Counted from the stretch's first letter, positions 10,328 to 24,655 are shown. The stretch is 64,000 nucleotides of DNA from Triplophysa rosa (GCF_024868665.1 NC_079907.1:13531387-13595386); one strand, 5' to 3'. Numbers and translations: made by a program. Notes: generated from the sequence alone by a model not told the origin.

Positions 10328-13300
10328 ATGGAGTTCTTGCTGGGAAATCCATACAGTACTCCGGTGGGGCAGTGCATTGGTATGTTTTTTATCACTGAAA
10401 TAATGTTCTAAAATCATGTCGTAACAAGTTAAGCTATATAGCGATGCCTGTTTAGCTGAGCGGATGTGCAGAGGCTGTGTGTAGATGTCAGCTAGCTGGC
10501 TAACAGCTAATCCTTCATCATGCTAACAATTTCTGACTCATAGTTAGCTCTCAGTAACGTTACGTGTTTGTTTTAAACAGTGATATATTTAATAATTAGA
10601 GTATTTATGATTATTTATAGAGGCGAAAATACTTAACGCTAAATTTGTAAGTTAAAATGAGTACACTCACTTACGAGCTGGTACAGTATTAACGTTACCT
10701 TACTAGCAGCAGGTGACAACTGCGTCTATCTCACACCCAGTTTAATAGCTTAAGTAACGATTTGTGGCATTGCTCAACTAGCTCGAGACTTGTCTTCGTA
10801 GATAACGAGCAAGCAAACAAATTTTGCATTGCATTAATTTCAGAGCATGTCATTAATGCTGATGTTATTAAATAGACTTAATAACAATCAACATAAAAGA
10901 TGGATTGTTTTAGTGCTTCATTGTGTGTAATAATATCTGTTGCCATAAAAAAATCTTGTTTTATGACCTTCCCTAGAAAGGGCCACTGATGGATCCCTAC
11001 AAAGTGAGGACTGGACGTTGAATATGGAGATATGTGACATAATTAATGAAACAGAGGATGGGTGAGAAATAAAAGATTTATGATGTATGAAATCCAAATA
11101 GCTCTCAACGATTTCATCTGAATGGAATAAAGGAGAGTGATCATGACCATGAGTAGCTTCATGCTTGCTGACTGTCAACATTTTCAGTTCCATTGCTAAC
11201 AGTATATATTAGAATGGTAATAATGTTCGTTCTTTAAGATGAACAGTAATTTCCAAATATGTATTTGTGGACCCTGACAATGTTTGATTCATTTATAACT
11301 CATTATTTACCCAATCATTTCAATTTCATTATGATTTGCTTTTAACTTGAGGGTTGCGTTTTTGATTATCTATATGTTCTATAGGCCTAAAGATGCTATA
11401 AGAGCTGTGAAGAAGAGGCTTAATGGAAATAAGAACTACAGGGAGGTGATGCTTACACTCACGGTGAGCTATGGCCAATCGAAACAATACGTTTTATAAT
11501 TTTATACCTGGCAAATGCCTTAGATTCTCTTGTTAGTTCAGTTCTCATATTCATTTGTATATGTGTTCAGGTTCTTGAGACATGCGTAAAGAACTGTGGG
11601 TATCGTTTCCATGCACTCGTCACCACCCGGGACTTCATCGATGGGGTTCTGGTGAAAATCATATCCCCTAAAAACAATCCACCCGCCATAGTGCAGGACA
11701 AAGTTCTAGCTCTGATACAGGTACGGCAGAATTCACTCAAATTTTGTATTAAATCCCGTTACAAAGCATCAGGGAAGGCGAAATATGACATGACATTTTT
11801 AAACAGAGCGTGTCACGGGGGAGAAAAAGAGAAGGTGCACCATAGGCTTGTTACCCGATGCTCAGTAGTCAAGGAGATCTTCTAATTCGGTGGCACTGGA
11901 GTTGTGCTCATGACAACTAAGGAGGATCTGGTTACCAGGTTTGGCTCAAGTGACCAAGGGCGACCTGAATTTGCTTAGTCTGTGATAACTTCCAGTGTGA
12001 TGCTTTGCACTACTATGATGACACCTTTAGAATCATTTTGTCCAAAGAGCATCAGGCGGGTTTTGTTTCGGAAAGGAAACATGTATGCAAGCACAAACTA
12101 TTGTTTGGTCTTTTAGTAGTCACCTGAATGCAAAGAGAATACTTTAATACACAAATAATAACAAGGTCATTCTTCCTATATATAAAGATCTGAGCACTTT
12201 TTCCCTTGTAGGCTGTAAACGTTTTTTTTGTAGTTTATACCACAACTGCGTTGTGGTAATGTCTATTCTGTAGCATTTCAAGTAGTAACACGAAAAGTAT
12301 ATGAAGAATTTGCACATACTTTGTTTGTCAGGCTTGGGCAGATGCCTTCAGGAGTAGTCCGGATTTGACAGGAGTGGTCCACGTCTATGAGGAAATGAAA
12401 AGGAAGGGTATAGAGTTTCCTCGTTCTGACTTGGAGACCCTGTCCCCCATTCACACACCACAACGGGTATGTGGTGACATCAGCAACATTATAGCTTGTT
12501 TGGCTCTTTTATTCTTATTTACTATTCCAATAATAATGTCAGAGCTCTGAAAAAATATTCTGTCCCCTTATCATTTAAATAAGTATATAGCTATACTAAC
12601 CCCTCTTATCTCTGCTCTTGTTCTTATTGTGTTGCACTGCTGATAACAGGTGCAAAGTGCTCCAGAAATAGAGCAGCAGAAATACAGCGCCCCAGTCCAG
12701 CCTAAACCACTGCCTCTCCCTGGTCCCGCCCCCGCCCCTTCTTTCTCTGCACCTGTGACCCACACTTCTCCACAGCTGCCCAATCTCCACATCTCTGGAC
12801 CTATTAACCCGTCCCCTGAACAGGTAACGTTGAACATCCAGTTTCACTTCATCAGTATTTGAAATGAGTTTAAATGAGATGGATTGCTGTATGTTTTGTC
12901 AGATTGCATAATAACACGGTGTAATGTTGTGGTTTAGATTTGTAAGCTGCGCAGTGAGCTCGACATTGTGCGTGGGAACACTAAGGTGATGTCGGAGATG
13001 TTGACAGAGATGGTTCCAGGTCAGGAGGATCCATCTGATCATGAGCTTCTGCAGGTTTGTCGTTCAGATTTTTTTCTCTGTGTACTGCGTTTGCTGTTAT
13101 TACGCTTCGGATCTATTTTGGGTGATCTGATTATATTCGGTTGTAAATGTGGTACAAAACATTTAGGGAAATTCTAGGCTGATTATTTGTGATCTCACAC
13201 CCAGGATGGATCTTTAAGCCACGTGTAAATAGGGCCATTGTGATGTTTTATATTCCTGAACTTTCAAAAGAGCAATAGAAGGCCACTAGAGGGAGTATCT

Positions 13301-16300
13301 GTATTACAATACATTTGCTGCTTGTGTTTGTAGGAGTTGAACAGGACATGCAGGGCCATGCAGCAGAGGATGGTTGAGCTCATCTCTCGCGTGTCCAACG
13401 AGGAAGTCACAGAAGAGCTCCTGCACGTTAATGATGACCTCAACAACATCTTTTTAAGATATGAGAGGTGAGACGCAGCAGGATGAAATTACCCTTGTGT
13501 GATGCTTCATTATAAAGCTGTTTTAGTGAGATTAAGCAGTTCTTATTGTTCACTTTTCGTGTTCTCTTTAGATATGAGAGGTTCCGATCTGGCCGAACAT
13601 CTCAAGGCATTAACAATGGGGTATGTTGCATTTTATCTGTGTAATAGCATCACCTTGTGCTTTTATTTCACGTAGCTCATGTTAAAGGCACAGCTCATGG
13701 ATATCATTCCCTTTCCTCTCCATCACTTGCTTTTTGCGTCACAGTATTCTGTGAGAATGTACGTTTGCTGTGGGATGCAAGCAAACACTTTCATTATGTG
13801 CCGTTAGCACTAGGAGATTGCATGTTGGTATTATTTATGGTGTGGTTTTTCTGTTTTGTGATTTGTTTTTCTTACTTTTTGTTATTGCTAGCTGAGGGAG
13901 GCAAGTATATGAGTCATCTATTGCAAGCCTTTTACTTTTATAGTCATGTAGATGCTATAGAATGTTGAGTCAGTGTTGGCTAGAACATTCTTTGTATGTT
14001 GCATCTTGCATGCGTTACCATAAACCTTCATTCGCATGTAGACTAGAAGGTCGGATTCCCAGCCTGTGATTGTCACCCACAACCCCTCATTTTTTCCCCA
14101 CTAGTTCCTCATGGGTCAGGACCAGATCATGTTTTTTTCTTTTTGGAGTCAAACCCACATCTCTATGAGCACCAATGCTCTCATGAACGTGTAGTAGACA
14201 TTTCAGCATGTGTTTTATTTAAATTGAACAGTTGAACTGACTAATAGGAATTTGTCTATGACAGCAGTTTCCGATGACAGCATATGTCTTTCAGGCCAGT
14301 GGTTTTCAAATTGGGGGCTGATGGATCTAGAGGGGGCGCAGTTTTGTGGCATTTTATGAAATTAAAAATGTATGATCAATTTTGAAAGAAAAATAAGACC
14401 ACCAACCAAATAATTGATGTTCCAGCATTGTATAGTTAAATGTGTTTTTGTTTTAATTCAAATTCTATGTTTAATATTAGACACAAGTCTTTATTTGGGG
14501 GGGTCCACAAAGCGATACAGGGGGGCCTTACAGTGGAAAAGTTTGAGAACCACAAAAAAGCATTAAGCTGAACATTTTTCAATAATTTAGCAACTTATGC
14601 CAGATAAAAATAATGTCCTACAGTAAGTAACCATCAGCATCCCTCTCATGAGCACCCCTAACCCTCTGTCCACACCAGACGTGACGTGATGCAGCAACAT
14701 TATTTAACACATTTCTTACATAGAATTCTTTGTAAATAACATGGAAATTTTTTTTAGTTAAGTCTGGTGTGGACATAATGTGATGCTCTGTATTCTCGTA
14801 CAGCTCACTTCACCAGTATTGTCAACGCTCTATATTTTATTTTACAATAACTAGACTTTCTCTCCACGTAATAAGTTGTAAATTGTTGCATATTGTGAAG
14901 TTTAACTTGAGGGTTGCATCCCACCCATTCATCTCACACAGCCCTCAGCCTATAGATCTAAACTGACAGCACTCAGGTGCTCTCTGTAGTGGTCCATCCA
15001 GTAAACCAGTGTAAAAATGTTCATGTAGTGTTAGACAGACAATGAACGTTCTTTAAAGTGTTGGTTGTAAATTTGCAACTTTTTGGAATCGTGATTATAT
15101 TCCCAGGTCCTGAATGAAGCTACAGAAGATAACCTGATTGATCTGGGACCAGGGTCTCCAGCAGTTGTCAGCCCCAGGATCAGCGCAACTCCTCCTTCCA
15201 GTCTCCCTCCCTCTGTGGCACCAGTTCGCTCTGCTTCTCCCGTCACACTTGCCTCCAGACTGGCTGGTTTGGGTGAGTCTTGTACTTTGGTCCGCTGTGT
15301 CCTTTACATTAAAATAGCCAGAGAGAAGACACCATTTCATTTTCTCCTTAAGCTGATGTAAGTTGATGATGTTAAAATGAATTATGGCTTTACAGATGTC
15401 GGTTCGGATAGTGTGAGTGGCACCTTGAGCTCACTGGCCAGTTGTCAACCCCAAGATGACTTTGACATGTTTGCCCAGACCAGGACTGGCACCATTCCTG
15501 ACCAGCGAAAGAAGTATGAAACGTATCTCTTTTTTTTTTCAATCTGTTTGTATCAGTTGATGTCATAACTAAGGCTTGACAGTTAAACAGCCAAAGCAGT
15601 CTTTACACTACAAATGCAGCAGGAAAAAGATGCAATGACAGGTTTTTAAGTTAGGTGTTGAAGAATTGCTATAGTCGGTAGCAGTACATTACACGCTCCG
15701 GTGCTGATTGTTGATTCTCACACTCAGACGCTAGAAAACAAGATGTGTGCTGATTGTCCTGACAACAGCAAAATGCGTTCAAACACCTTCCTAAATATAA
15801 ATAGCAAAAAAAAACATTTAATTTGACACAGCATGACAGAAGTAAGGGTCAATTGGCAGGAAACCCCATCACTCAAAAGAGTTCACCCAAAAATGAAAAT
15901 TCTTGAACCATTTACTCACCCATAAACATTAAAACAATAGCCCCAATTGACTTTAATTGTTCACAAAGCCAGGGAGACATTTCTCAAAATATCTTTTTTT
16001 ATGTCATATACTGTACATGTTTTGACATGAGGGTAAATAAGTGATGCTTGAACACATGTTTGTTGTTGATAATAATAATGTGATTTGACTTTATGGTAAT
16101 AAAACCAGACAGAACTAAAATCAAATAGATCATTTCACTAGTCATTTTAATGTAGGAAAGTCACCTGTCATGCTTAAAGACAAGCAAACAATCAGGTTTT
16201 CCAAGTACCCAGGGAAGTTTAATGTGCAGCGCTGCCATAACAATGAGTCATACTGAAAACACTTCATTTCAAATATAAAAAAAGAAGAATTAGCAGTTAG

Positions 16301-18574
16301 CATAATGCTACTGAAAGAACAATCAAAATGTATCATTATCTGAATAAAACATGTTGACATATTGTAGATGTTAATTGTATGTATTAAAAGAATAGTTCAC
16401 CCAAAAATGAATTTTAATCCATAATTTGCTCACCCTAATGCTGTTTGGTATGACTTTCTTTCTTCAGCAATTTAATTCTGAAAAATATCTCTTCCTATCT
16501 TTGTAATGTCAATGAAAAGTGGCCCTTTTTTGAAGCTCCAAAATAGTGCATATATTAGGGATGCACAATATATCATCGGCCATATTGATATCTACCAATA
16601 AATGGACATTTTTAATGTTATCGGTTATCAATCTGATAATTAAATCATACCGATATATTAAAGCAGATAAATTATATTATATTATATACATTATATTTAA
16701 ATGTTTTCTGTAGTGAACGTTTTTAAATAAAAGCAGTTGCCCACTTTTTGCATTTTGTTTCAGGCTCAGAAAACTGTATACTAATATTAAGATTCTGTAT
16801 ATCGGCCAATATGTGATCAGTTAGCTATTATTATTTTGTGCTTATTTCGCGAAGATAGGTGTGGCAAATTCATTTTTGGGCGAACTATTTCTTCAAGTGG
16901 GAATTAGTCTGATAAGAGTTTTTAGCTTGTTTACTCACACAGTGTTGGTTTTTGAATTGTCAGTGTGCCATTTGAGGACACAAAGGCTTCTAGCGGAGTG
17001 GCCCCAACTTTGGATGTCAGACAGCACAACACTGGGGTGAGTGTTTTTGTGACGCTTTGTGTGTGTTTGAATCAAACTTTGTTTTGTGAACATCATGTTG
17101 AAGTGTTACAAGCATGTGAACAATTTAATTTTGAAGGGATGAATGTACACGGTAGACAATTGTGTAGTTATAGAGGGTTTCATCAGACTCACATGCCTGG
17201 CCCGAAATTAACTTCTGGTCTGTGTTTGGTTATAATATACAATCTTTTTTTAATATTTAATTGTATATTAATTGTATTAAATGAAATAAAAACTACTCAG
17301 CAGTTATAGATTCTATGCGGAGGTCTACCGGAAGTTAAGTTTGGGCCACACAAAGTTTGTTTATGTTGTTGCCCCTAAAACCGTCTATAGAGCATCACCA
17401 CCCCAGCCAGGAGGAAGGATATGACATTCAAGTCATGCCTAAATGATTCCAGCTGATTACATTTTAGTTAAAGGTTAGACACATTAGAAGCAAGAGGTCA
17501 AATGCACTTTTATTTTGTATTTTTTTACTTTGTTTTATTTAGTGAGCGGAAGCAGTTTTGTTGGCTGCAATTGGCCATGCATGTGTCTATGGTTTTTGTT
17601 AAGACTTATGTTCAAGTTTTTTGTTTGTTTGTTTTGTTTTTATTTGTTTTGTTTGATTTGTTTGGTTCCGGCCCATGTTTGGGTCCATAGGCAGCTGTTG
17701 ACCAGTCCTCTGTCATGGATGACATTGAGGAATGGCTCAGTACTGACGTGGTGAGATTTCCTTTTTGTTTCTTTTATTTCGCATTTTCGTTTCTACCTCA
17801 GGACTTAACATGAGCTTCTTTAAAAAGAAATATGCATTTTACTACATATTTCTTTTTGTTTGCCTTATAATTCTTGACTGATGATCTCATACCTTTTTAA
17901 GGTCACTAACTATTTTTCTTGTATGGTGTGTATGGTGTTGTTTATTTAACCGTGGTCCTTTTTTGGGATATACTTACAGGTTTCTTTTTTATTTAAAGCC
18001 TGTTGAACATATACTTGCTGACATCCTTTTATCTCTTTCAGTTTCTATACTAATGCCTCTCTTGAGTGTTTATCTGGGAATGATGTTTGGGCAATATTGC
18101 ATTACTTGATCTAGGTTCAAATACCTTCCAAGCATTCATGCACTAAATCTTTGTTCTTTTGCTCTTCAGAAAGGAGATGAAGGAGAAGAGGGTGTGACAA
18201 GTGAAGGTAGGAAAAATTATTCAGTCGTATTCATAGTAAAATGTCATTCACTTTATTTTAGCATACGAATGATCAGCACAATCCATTTCAGTTTAATTGA
18301 ATAAAATCCATATCTTTTTATTGAAGTTAAACATAAATTTTACGAAGTTCTTAATGTTTTGTTGTTGTTTTGTTGTGTTTAATGCTGTTTTTTTTTCACT
18401 TTCACACACTTTCTTCCAGAGTTTGACAAATTTTTAGAGGAGAGGGCCAAAGCAGCAGAGATGGTGCCCACACTGCCGACGCCCCCTAGCGACGAGCTTT
18501 CTGCTACTGCAGGCGCCGCTGCGAACGCAAGTAAAAAGGCGGGACGGTCTGAGGACACCCTGTTTGCCGTGTAG
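10328..18574 (+). CDS. tom1l2: TOM1-like protein 2, VHS-GAT endosomal adaptor (15 coding exons)
   Basis: Adaptor in endosomal sorting of ubiquitinated cargo. Coding exons: 10328-10379, 10977-11061, 11385-11463, 11571-11720, 12332-12466, 12650-12823, 12938-13054, 13334-13467, 13572-13620, 15107-15272, 15396-15513, 16964-17036, 17691-17750, 18170-18206, 18420-18574. They total 1584 bases (527 codons plus TAG), all GT/AG. The start [20 protein letters not shown] is the family's. Residues about 12-150 form the VHS domain ([37 protein letters not shown]). About 225-315 form the GAT domain ([39 protein letters not shown]), which binds ubiquitin and partners. NLIDLG near residue 334 resembles a clathrin-binding box. 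[11 protein letters not shown] near residue 455 matches the region of TOM1 proteins that binds myosin VI. These features and the C-terminal EDTLFAV favour TOM1L2 over TOM1. Exon 6 (Pro-rich) is the most variable region. Confidence 0.96.
14297..14553. mobile_element. hAT-like MITE in intron 9 of tom1l2
   Basis: The left end ccagtggttttcaaattg and the right end aagtttgagaaccac are inverted repeats of the CAGTGGTTCTCAAA type common to fish hAT MITEs. It contains G-rich runs and no coding sequence. Confidence 0.65.
15880..16050. repeat. Fragment of the GTTCACCCAAAAATGA repeat family
   Basis: Contains agttcacccaaaaatgaaaa and, at the other end, tgagggtaaataagtgatg, the two diagnostic ends of a repeat that recurs at 16385, 27565, 34871, 41835, 42372 and 62290. 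It lies in intron 11 of tom1l2. Confidence 0.55.
16385..16895. mobile_element. GTTCACCCAAAAATGA element with a second repeat nested inside
   Basis: The ends are atagttcacccaaaaatga and catttttgggcgaactat, inverted repeats of the same family. The middle (about 16555-16825) is a different repeat, beginning ttagggatgcacaatatatc and ending with tatatcggccaatatg, which probably inserted into the first. In tom1l2 intron 11. Confidence 0.6.
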
Positions 18575-20340
18575 ATAAGTGTCAGTTTTTCTGGGGTGGC
18601 CCAGCATTCTGTGTGCGTGTGATGGGTCAGGCGCTTAGCAGATCCATCAGCCTCCCCTCTTTCCTTCTGCTACCTGCATTTCCAGCACAATCGACACTAT
18701 CACGGTGTTCACTGAACTGTTTCATGATAGTACGCATTTTCATATTGGACATTTTCATACTCTATAAAATTCATTCCATTGAAAGTGCTGTAGAAGAATA
18801 TCCCCTGTATCTCCCTCCAAAAAAATATTGTTCCATGTGGGTTTGAGAGGTTGATGTCTATTTTTTTAATGAATATTTGTGATTTAGAACAAGACGATTC
18901 ATGTTAAGTCTACTGCGAGATCTGACCATGTTTACCTTTGTGTTCACTGTGATCCTGCATGCAACAGCAGAAAATTCCTATTTGTGTTTTCTCAATCTTT
19001 AAAGGGATCTTAAAATATTTATTTTAGTTTACTTTCCAAATGAGTTATTTTAAAGGGATAACTTTAACTTGGTGTTATTTATTGTGGAATTTCCAGATTA
19101 TACCTCTAAGTTTTATGTTAGCGTTTCAATATGCACATTCGGACTCATTTTTACAAAATTTTCACTCGGAGCTTAAAATTGCATTCTTTTACACATGGAT
19201 AGTGATTTCTAATACCAAGCTCTGGACAGGACAAAACAGGCATGGTGACAGTATTCCACTTTTTTCTTTTTTAACAAGCTATTCACATATAACACAACAA
19301 GCTATTCCATTGGTATTTTATTTGAAAGGCAAATTTCAAATTCAAAACAAATTTCACAAACTGAACATTGTGCTGTGTAATTGTTTTAGAGGGAAGTGTC
19401 ATGTCCGTATCACATCTTTAAACTACACCGGTCGTACCAGAAGGGAAATTTCGATAATTTCACTGGATACTTTTAAATGTTATTATTTTTCTTGGCAAAA
19501 TCATTGTCTATTTGAACAAATTGATAGGAAAAATAATGATGTATTTGTATTTTAATTTGCACTGAAAGCATTATTCGCCTTTTGGCTGTTCAAAGGTTTA
19601 AAAATGTAAAATATCGCTCTTTTCAATGCTGCCTATTATAAGACGGAAAACAAATGAAGTTAGAGGAGTGATGGTGACTGCAAGGCAGCTTAAATTGGAT
19701 TTTACATTGCACAACTGCAGCAGAAATGGTGTTAAGCTTAGCGTTCTTATTAGGAAAGGAAATGGATCTGCCTTAAAGAACAGAATGTAGGGCGTTTTAA
19801 CAGCTAATGGTCATTGATGTTCGGTACTCATGTTCGCACATTTGAACTTTTGTTGGTGAGGTAAATGTGCTAATGAAATATCTGTTTGAGTCTCTCGCTT
19901 GTGTGTACATAGTGCTTTGACGGACCAAATGTTTAACTTGAGCAAACATTAGCAAATATTTTGAGCGTAGAGTCAACAACCTTATACATATATGGCTTGT
20001 AGATTCCAAAGAGGTTGAAGTTATGTTCGTAAAAGATTTTATTTGTATAAGTGGACGCAAAATCGCAAATCAAAGGGACAGTGCACTTTTTGTTTGCACG
20101 GATAATAATTTTCTATGATTTCACACTACACAAATGATGTAATATAATAACCCCAGATCTTTTAAGTAACTAAGCTGTGGCCCTTTTGCTCTTGTAATGT
20201 CAGTGATGTTACTGTGGAGTTTTATTGAGGATCGCCCTCTTCGGCAGATTTTTGGAGAGTTCATTGTGCTTGTGAACTTTACAGTTTGGCCAAACGCAGG
20301 TGTGCAGTTTGTTAAAGGAAAACAGCGTCAGGTTATAAAG

Positions 20341-20700
20341 TACACTGCAAAAAAAAAACAGTTAAAAAAAGTAAGTAAAAGTAATTTCCCTGTAAGATTA
20401 CATGTCTTTTTCTGTAGTTTTACGGTTTAGGCCGTATTTCCAAAAATAAACTTATAAAACTTTCTGTAAAAAAATGAAATTTTCTGGCAGCTGGGGCAGC
20501 AGAAATAAACGTAAAATAAAAAAATATTTCCCCGTAAAGTTATGTTTTCCATGTTTTTCTTGTAAATTTTCGGTCTTTTTCTGTAATTTTACACTTAAAA
20601 AAAAAACAGTAAAATTCTATAAGAATTACAGTTTTTTTGACATTATATGTGGAAAATCTGTAGAAAATAACAGAAAAATTATGTAAAATTACGTTTTTTT
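20341..20700. repeat. Cactgtaaaa-type MITE-like repeat
   Basis: Starts tacactgcaaaaaaaaacag and ends with the complementary-type cagaaaaattatgtaaaatt acgttttt. It is rich in short TTTTAC/GTAAAA motifs that pair internally. A similar unit is at 22079-22305. Confidence 0.45.
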
Positions 20701-21574
20701 GTGGATGTTTGGGAGAAGTAGTAAAATGGGAAGCATTTTACGCATTTAATTCTCTGGATATGAGGTTGCCTAATAATGCAAGCATTAAAATACTGGGGCT
20801 TTTATTTATTTCTATCAATATCCCAGAGACTTGAGGGATACCGTTTGATGTGTTTTTTTCAAGAGAGATGTAGATCTTAACATATATTCATTAATATACA
20901 CTAAATTCTATTTAAAACACGGAAAGACTATATTTCCCATGGTTGCTAACTATCCCTTTGATATGCTGTTGTTAATATTCGTTTATAACACTATTGCATA
21001 GTGGCTCATTGTGACATTAAGGAATATGTAACTTCTTGGAAATGGTTATTTATCACGTTATCAGCAACTACGTTTATTGAAGGTTTTTCAGCAACATGTG
21101 CAATTGCATCTATAAATACTGCACTACAGTTTGATATTAAGTAAGTTTGGCTGTAAATCTATCTCTGAAATGTACAGTTTGAGAATGTAAAACAATTTAT
21201 TTTGATGAATCAGTATTGATTACTGTATATTAGTATGAAGGGACTGTAAAGATCAAAATCATGTGATTTGTTTCCACATTTTGCTTAATTGACTAGGGTT
21301 TTCAAGCTGGGGGGGTAAATCTTTATCTTACAAGGTATCTTCTAAATTCTATTCCCAATATGTGGTCAGATTACTACAATGTTTTTTTTTTTACTGTTGA
21401 CAGCGTTTCTTTATGGCACCTTTCTTCTCTTTGATGTTTTTGGAGTTGTGTGTGTCTATGTTTGAACAGCTCCTAATATCCTGATATCCGTTACACACCA
21501 TTTATTCTGTATCTAAGGAAGTGAGAGAATCAAGCTGTCCCAAATGCTGCATTTCTGTAAAAGCTGACAATGCA

Positions 21575-21660
21575 GTGTGTGCGTGCGTGCGCGTGTGTGT
21601 GTGTGCGTGCGTGCGTGCGCGAGAGTGTGTGAGTGAGAGAGCGAGTGTGTGTGTGTGTGT
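21575..21660. repeat. TG/TGCG microsatellite
   Basis: Alternating gtgcgtgcgtgcg and gtgtgtgt runs interspersed with gagagcgag, in the presumed tom1l2 3' UTR. Confidence 0.8.
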
Positions 21661-22078
21661 AGGGGGCTGGCGCAAGTTTTCTCTTAACCAGCAATCTTTG
21701 CTGTGATCTTGGTTTGCAGATTGTGCTGGTTGTTGGTCCGTGTGCTTACCTGTTGTTATACCTCAAGTTGCGCTCTGTACTGTTTGATTCATGCATGTGT
21801 TGAACTCCAATAAAATATACCAAGTTGGCGATATGTTACAAGCCTTTTTTTTTAATATTAGTATATAGGATTTACTGTAGACCACTTCACAAGGAGTGAA
21901 CGCTAATCTAGAAGAACTTCCTGTTTCAGTTTTTTTAACATTGCACCAACATTTGAACAAAATGCATCCAAGAGAACATTTAGAACCGAATCAACATATG
22001 AAGATATAATTATATACGAATAAAAAAACGGAAGTGCTGCTGCACCAGTGTTTACATATTGCGAAGTGGTCTGTGTAG

Positions 22079-22305
22079 TACACTGTAAATAAACCGTAAT
22101 TTTACAGAATTTTGAAATGTCATTTTACCGAAATAGACACCAAATTTACAAGTTGGGTGTAAAATAATATGAAAAGTATGTAATTTTACTTCAATGTAAT
22201 TATGTAATGTAAATGTCATTTTTACAAAAATGTTATTTTACATTTTATTTTTTGCGGCCTATCTGGTGGAATATTACCATTTTTACTGGTATTTATTACA
22301 GTGTA
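22079..22305. mobile_element. Short TIR element (ACACTGTAAATAAA)
   Basis: The left end tacactgtaaataaa and the right end tttattacagtgta are inverted repeats around 227 bp of AT-rich sequence with repeated TTTTAC motifs. It has the size and structure of a MITE. Confidence 0.6.
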
Positions 22306-24653
22306 ATAAATATTATAATGAAATATTTTTGGTGTATTATATGTTTAGAGCGCCCTTTTGAAAAAATCTGATGTAAGTCACAAAAAAATTATCACAGGGT
22401 ACAAAAAGATGTTCAAATGTTGTAATATTTTAATCTAATGGGAAATGTTGGGCCAATTATCAGAGAATAAAATCTACATCAAAATAAACAGAAAAGCACT
22501 GAAAAGACTTTATAACCCAAAGATTTATAAAATAACACCGCAAACCCAATTTTCACTTTCAAGGAGCAAACACCATAAAAAACCTGCATGTCTGCTAAAA
22601 GAAAAAACCTTTATCAGGAGGATGATCTTAAACTCCTTTCTTCTAAACCCTTCGAGACAAAATCTTCTGTGCATGTGGATAAATTTGACAACGATTAGGA
22701 GGAAATGATGCAAGCCCCAGTGAGAATCAGGCTTGCGTGGCACATTCCTGAATAAGGGTTAAAAATAAAACCTGTTGTGTTAAGGACTCGCTTTTAGCAA
22801 GTGCACAGTCGCGTATTCGTTTTTGTTGGTATAATAGAAATGTATTATTTCCTGACTGTAACTGAAAGGACAGTCTGTCTGGTTACATTATGTTCAGTTT
22901 TCAACTCAATAACCTCCGTTGCTCAAATCAATGCCTTATTAGTTCTTCGAAAACTATGGCTTGACAGACTAAACGCTTGTATTGATAGAAACACAGGTAC
23001 TGGAAATGTACGACAGCCTGTTCAGTTTATACGTGGTCTGCTGTGAATTTTCAGGTATTTACTTCAGGCATCATATTTTTGTTGATATTCCAGCTGTCAC
23101 CTGAAGTCATTTAAGTGTTTTCCTGTGAGACACATCCATAAACCGTACTGTGACTGCTTGTCAGTTGCACCTCCGGACTAAAATGTTTGATCGCAAAATC
23201 ATGAATTTCCTCATGTTGATGTTTAAATGATGTCGCTTGCTATCATCCAATACAGCATCTTTTATTATACGTGTGCTTAAAAACCTCCTAACCGCCAGTT
23301 ATTTGTAGCAATCTCTAGCTTCTTGGTTCAGAAATATATGTACACATTCTTTGCTTATTTATTAAAGCGAGTTATTCAATGAATGCTACATTCTCAGCGC
23401 TCACTTCAACCACACCTTAAGGAAATGATGATTGTTAATCAGGGACTTATTATTGCATTATTGGATTGCCTTTTTTGCTCTGTATAAACATGCTTTTTTT
23501 AAAAAAAAGATATTTTATTTCTCAAAGGCTTCATCACTATCTTGTTTTTATAATATCCTGGCCAAAATCCAATTATAAAACAGGGGGAAAGGCAACAAAA
23601 GCTAAACATTTTGAGTAAATTAGCTGTTTATGTTTATTATATGGGTGCTATTATCGTTGCACATCACTGATTTCCCAATTTCCTCATTCAGTGCTGTTTA
23701 CTTTGCCGTGAGCCTCTCATTTCACCGCTCTTGACAATGCAATAAATATATGCAAAAAAAAGGATTTGCGGATTTGTACAGCAACAGACAACCGGAGCCA
23801 AAAAAATCATAAAAGTCATATTCATCCAAAAAATAACTATAAATAGTTTTTGAGTAGAAAGAAAAAAGCAATTTCTCTTCAAACTCAATTTGACAGAGAC
23901 TTCCAGTATTGCAGAGCAAAGGCACGTTGCCGGAGCGTTGATTGTTTATTTATTTTTTGATATATCAGGCCTTTTAAGATCAAGCCTCGAAGCACTTTAT
24001 GCTAAGTTAATTTACCCAAATATATCCACACCAGAGCACACAACATCAACAGCATTGTTAATAGAAACCTGCTGATCCATAACAGTTTAGACTTCGACGT
24101 TCACTGGGGGGCAGTGCAATATTTACGTTCATATCTGTGATCGATCAGAGGATTTGCAAGCCGGCATAAGGCATTTAATTATAATTGCGTCGGGATAGGT
24201 GTTGTAGTGGCACCAGGATTTGAATAAGGTCACATATCCGGCTAACCTTGCAAGTGTAATGCTATATTAAATGCCAGTCATGTTAAGTGTGTTGAAACCT
24301 TTCTGATGCAGTCACTCTGTAATATAAAGGTTAAATTGAAAAATGTCCCCTCCTGAGCACAAAGCAAGCCATGATTGATACACCTTGGAAGGGAAATAAA
24401 TGTTAACAGGGTTACGTTTTAAACTCCCGGCTTTATGAGTGATATGTAGTCTAATGGAGTGTTCGGATCAAATTTAGGCAAACTTGGTATAAACGGAAAA
24501 GGTCAGTCGGAGAGATTAGGGAGATTTGGAGAAGGTTAGACTTCACTTGTATGACAGTTTGTTAATATTCGGTTATTAAAATAGCAGAGTATTGTGAAAC
24601 GTTTCTGTACATTTAATAAGAATGTTCTTGACACAACTCAAACAGTATATACA

Positions 24654-24655
<2 letters not shown>

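Larger units (their letters stand above)
18575..21830 (+). other. Probable tom1l2 3' UTR
   Basis: After the tom1l2 stop there is no further coding exon. The first strong AATAAA in a suitable setting is at 21809-21814 (ccaataaaatatacc), implying a 3' UTR of about 3.2 kb. It includes a 171-codon open frame (19040-19555) with no domain, a MITE-like segment (20341-20700) and a TG microsatellite. The extent is inferred from the signal alone. Confidence 0.45.

Noticed and set aside
19040..19555. 171-codon open frame downstream of tom1l2
   Set aside because: No recognisable domain, AT-driven composition, and it lies in the probable tom1l2 3' UTR before the poly(A) signal at 21809.
21521..21706. Cys/Val-rich 61-codon frame
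   Set aside because: Encoded by a TG/TGCG microsatellite.
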